The notes beneath the pieces are model-generated. The model searched no databases, had not been told where the DNA came from, and saw nothing but the letters and a program-made list of their open reading frames with translations. From assembly GCF_013487865.1 (NCBI RefSeq), contig NZ_CP047409.1:1798001-1862000 (forward strand): a stretch of DNA of 64,000 bases, in the 5' to 3' direction. Positions 63,556 to 64,000 of this stretch are shown here, in pieces; the stretch's first letter is position 1; the number at the start of each line of letters is the position of its first letter. The position numbers were made by a program, and so were the translations under genes. Origin of the DNA: Lactobacillus johnsonii. GTDB lineage: Bacteria > Bacillota > Bacilli > Lactobacillales > Lactobacillaceae.

Positions 63556-64000
63556 ATTACGACTTTTCGGTTCCCAATTAAGTGCTAATACTGCACAAAT
63601 GATCATTATTGAACCAATCCAATCAATTGGAGCCATCACTAATCCAAAAATAATTACTGACCCAATCGTTGCGGAAACCGGCTCAAAAGCATCTAATAAA
63701 CTAGCAGTTGATGGTTTAATATAACGAAGTGATCCCATCATCCATTGAAATGGAATTAGAGTTCCAATCACGATTACACCAGCCATTAGCCAAAAAACAT
63801 TAATATTATTCGGAATCTTTGGCCATACCGGATGTACTATTACCAAAGCAATCCCTGAAAAAAGCAAGCCCCATCCAGTTACTACTAAACTAGAAGTATG
63901 ATCAAGTAATCGACGTGGAATAAGAGTATTGGTAGCTACACCTACTGCCGAAATTAGACCCCAAAATAAAACTGAAGGAGTTAGGGACAATTGATTAAAG
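63544..64000 (-). CDS. EamA/DMT-family transporter, C-terminal part (runs off right edge)
   Basis: The last 152 residues of a drug/metabolite transporter with about five helices visible. The second EamA repeat contains SLRYIKPSTASLLDAFEPVSATI, typical of the family. The frame is open beyond base 64000, so the true start is outside the window. Substrate unknown. Confidence 0.85.
   Translation of the reverse strand, partial: FNQLSLTPSVLFWGLISAVGVATNTLIPRRLLDHTSSLVVTGWGLLFSGIALVIVHPVWPKIPNNINVFWLMAGVIVIGTLIPFQWMMGSLRYIKPSTASLLDAFEPVSATIGSVIIFGLVMAPIDWIGSIMIICAVLALNWEPKSRNKKE

Noticed and set aside
1-64000. tRNA, rRNA, CRISPR arrays, T-box or riboswitch leaders
   Set aside because: No cloverleaf, direct-repeat spacer array or conserved riboswitch core was found on reading the intergenic stretches.

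Overview
The window is a low-GC Firmicutes chromosome segment, almost certainly Lactobacillus johnsonii or a very close relative. A 249-residue alpha/beta hydrolase at 33536-34285 reads as an allele of the structurally characterised L. johnsonii cinnamoyl esterase LJ0536, and the gene content (fructose and sucrose PTS, Lys/D-Asp type peptidoglycan genes, many ABC exporters, ISL3 and IS150-like elements) fits. No rRNA, tRNA or CRISPR array was seen.

Layout. 1-2470: fructose operon fruR-fruK-fruA (minus strand, fruA runs off the left edge). 2560-15330: GH31 alpha-glucosidase, a YhaQP-like ABC efflux pair, aspartate racemase with murE, a two-component system, and a heterodimeric BmrCD/LmrCD-type exporter. 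15329-21620: the DUF1129-ychF-yyzM-parB-parA-noc-rsmG block plus a divergent cvpA. 21620-25630: apbE, a tyrosine phosphatase, a MupG-like 6-phosphosugar hydrolase and two tandem FMN reductases. 25758-27212: an ISL3-family element with a frameshifted transposase. 27229-36240: regulators, a C69 dipeptidase, a TetR-controlled MacB/FtsX ABC pair, two histidine phosphatases, the cinnamoyl esterase, YaaA and unknowns. 36285-37778: an IS150-like IS3 element. 37800-46930: a TIM-barrel protein, membrane GDPD, beta-lactamase-like protein, RpiR regulator, GalT-like protein, truncated aroD, an MFS exporter and a glutaminase-like pseudoenzyme. 46966-54900: an ABC exporter, a macrodomain protein and then an AT-rich accessory island. 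54901-64000: sucrose regulon (scrA / scrB-scrR), a second tyrosine phosphatase, ThiD-like kinase, GatD, an amino-acid permease and a partial DMT transporter.

The most interesting part is the island at about 49100-54890. It holds an apparently complete class III lanthipeptide system: a LanKC synthetase (lyase-kinase-zinc-less cyclase, 856 aa), a dedicated ABC exporter (4-bp overlap), and a 40-aa precursor gene on the opposite strand at 54587-54709 that is easily overlooked. Precursor and synthetase are driven by two face-to-face promoters built from one inverted repeat. The precursor has a single Cys followed, not preceded, by nearby Thr residues, so it does not carry the usual labionin motif. 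Next to it lie an Rgg/MutR-like regulator wrecked by an internal deletion and a 59-aa two-helix membrane protein. Three copies of the same hairpin terminator bracket the parts. The exporter is a paralogue of the ABC gene just outside the island.

Other points: the esterase carries Asn at catalytic position 197; a PuuD/C26-like protein has lost all three catalytic residues; an orphan consensus promoter, a cre box and a terminator at 43360-43480 could define a small CcpA-controlled RNA or mark a deletion scar beside truncated aroD; and a TetR gene carries two identical-core operators on its own promoter.
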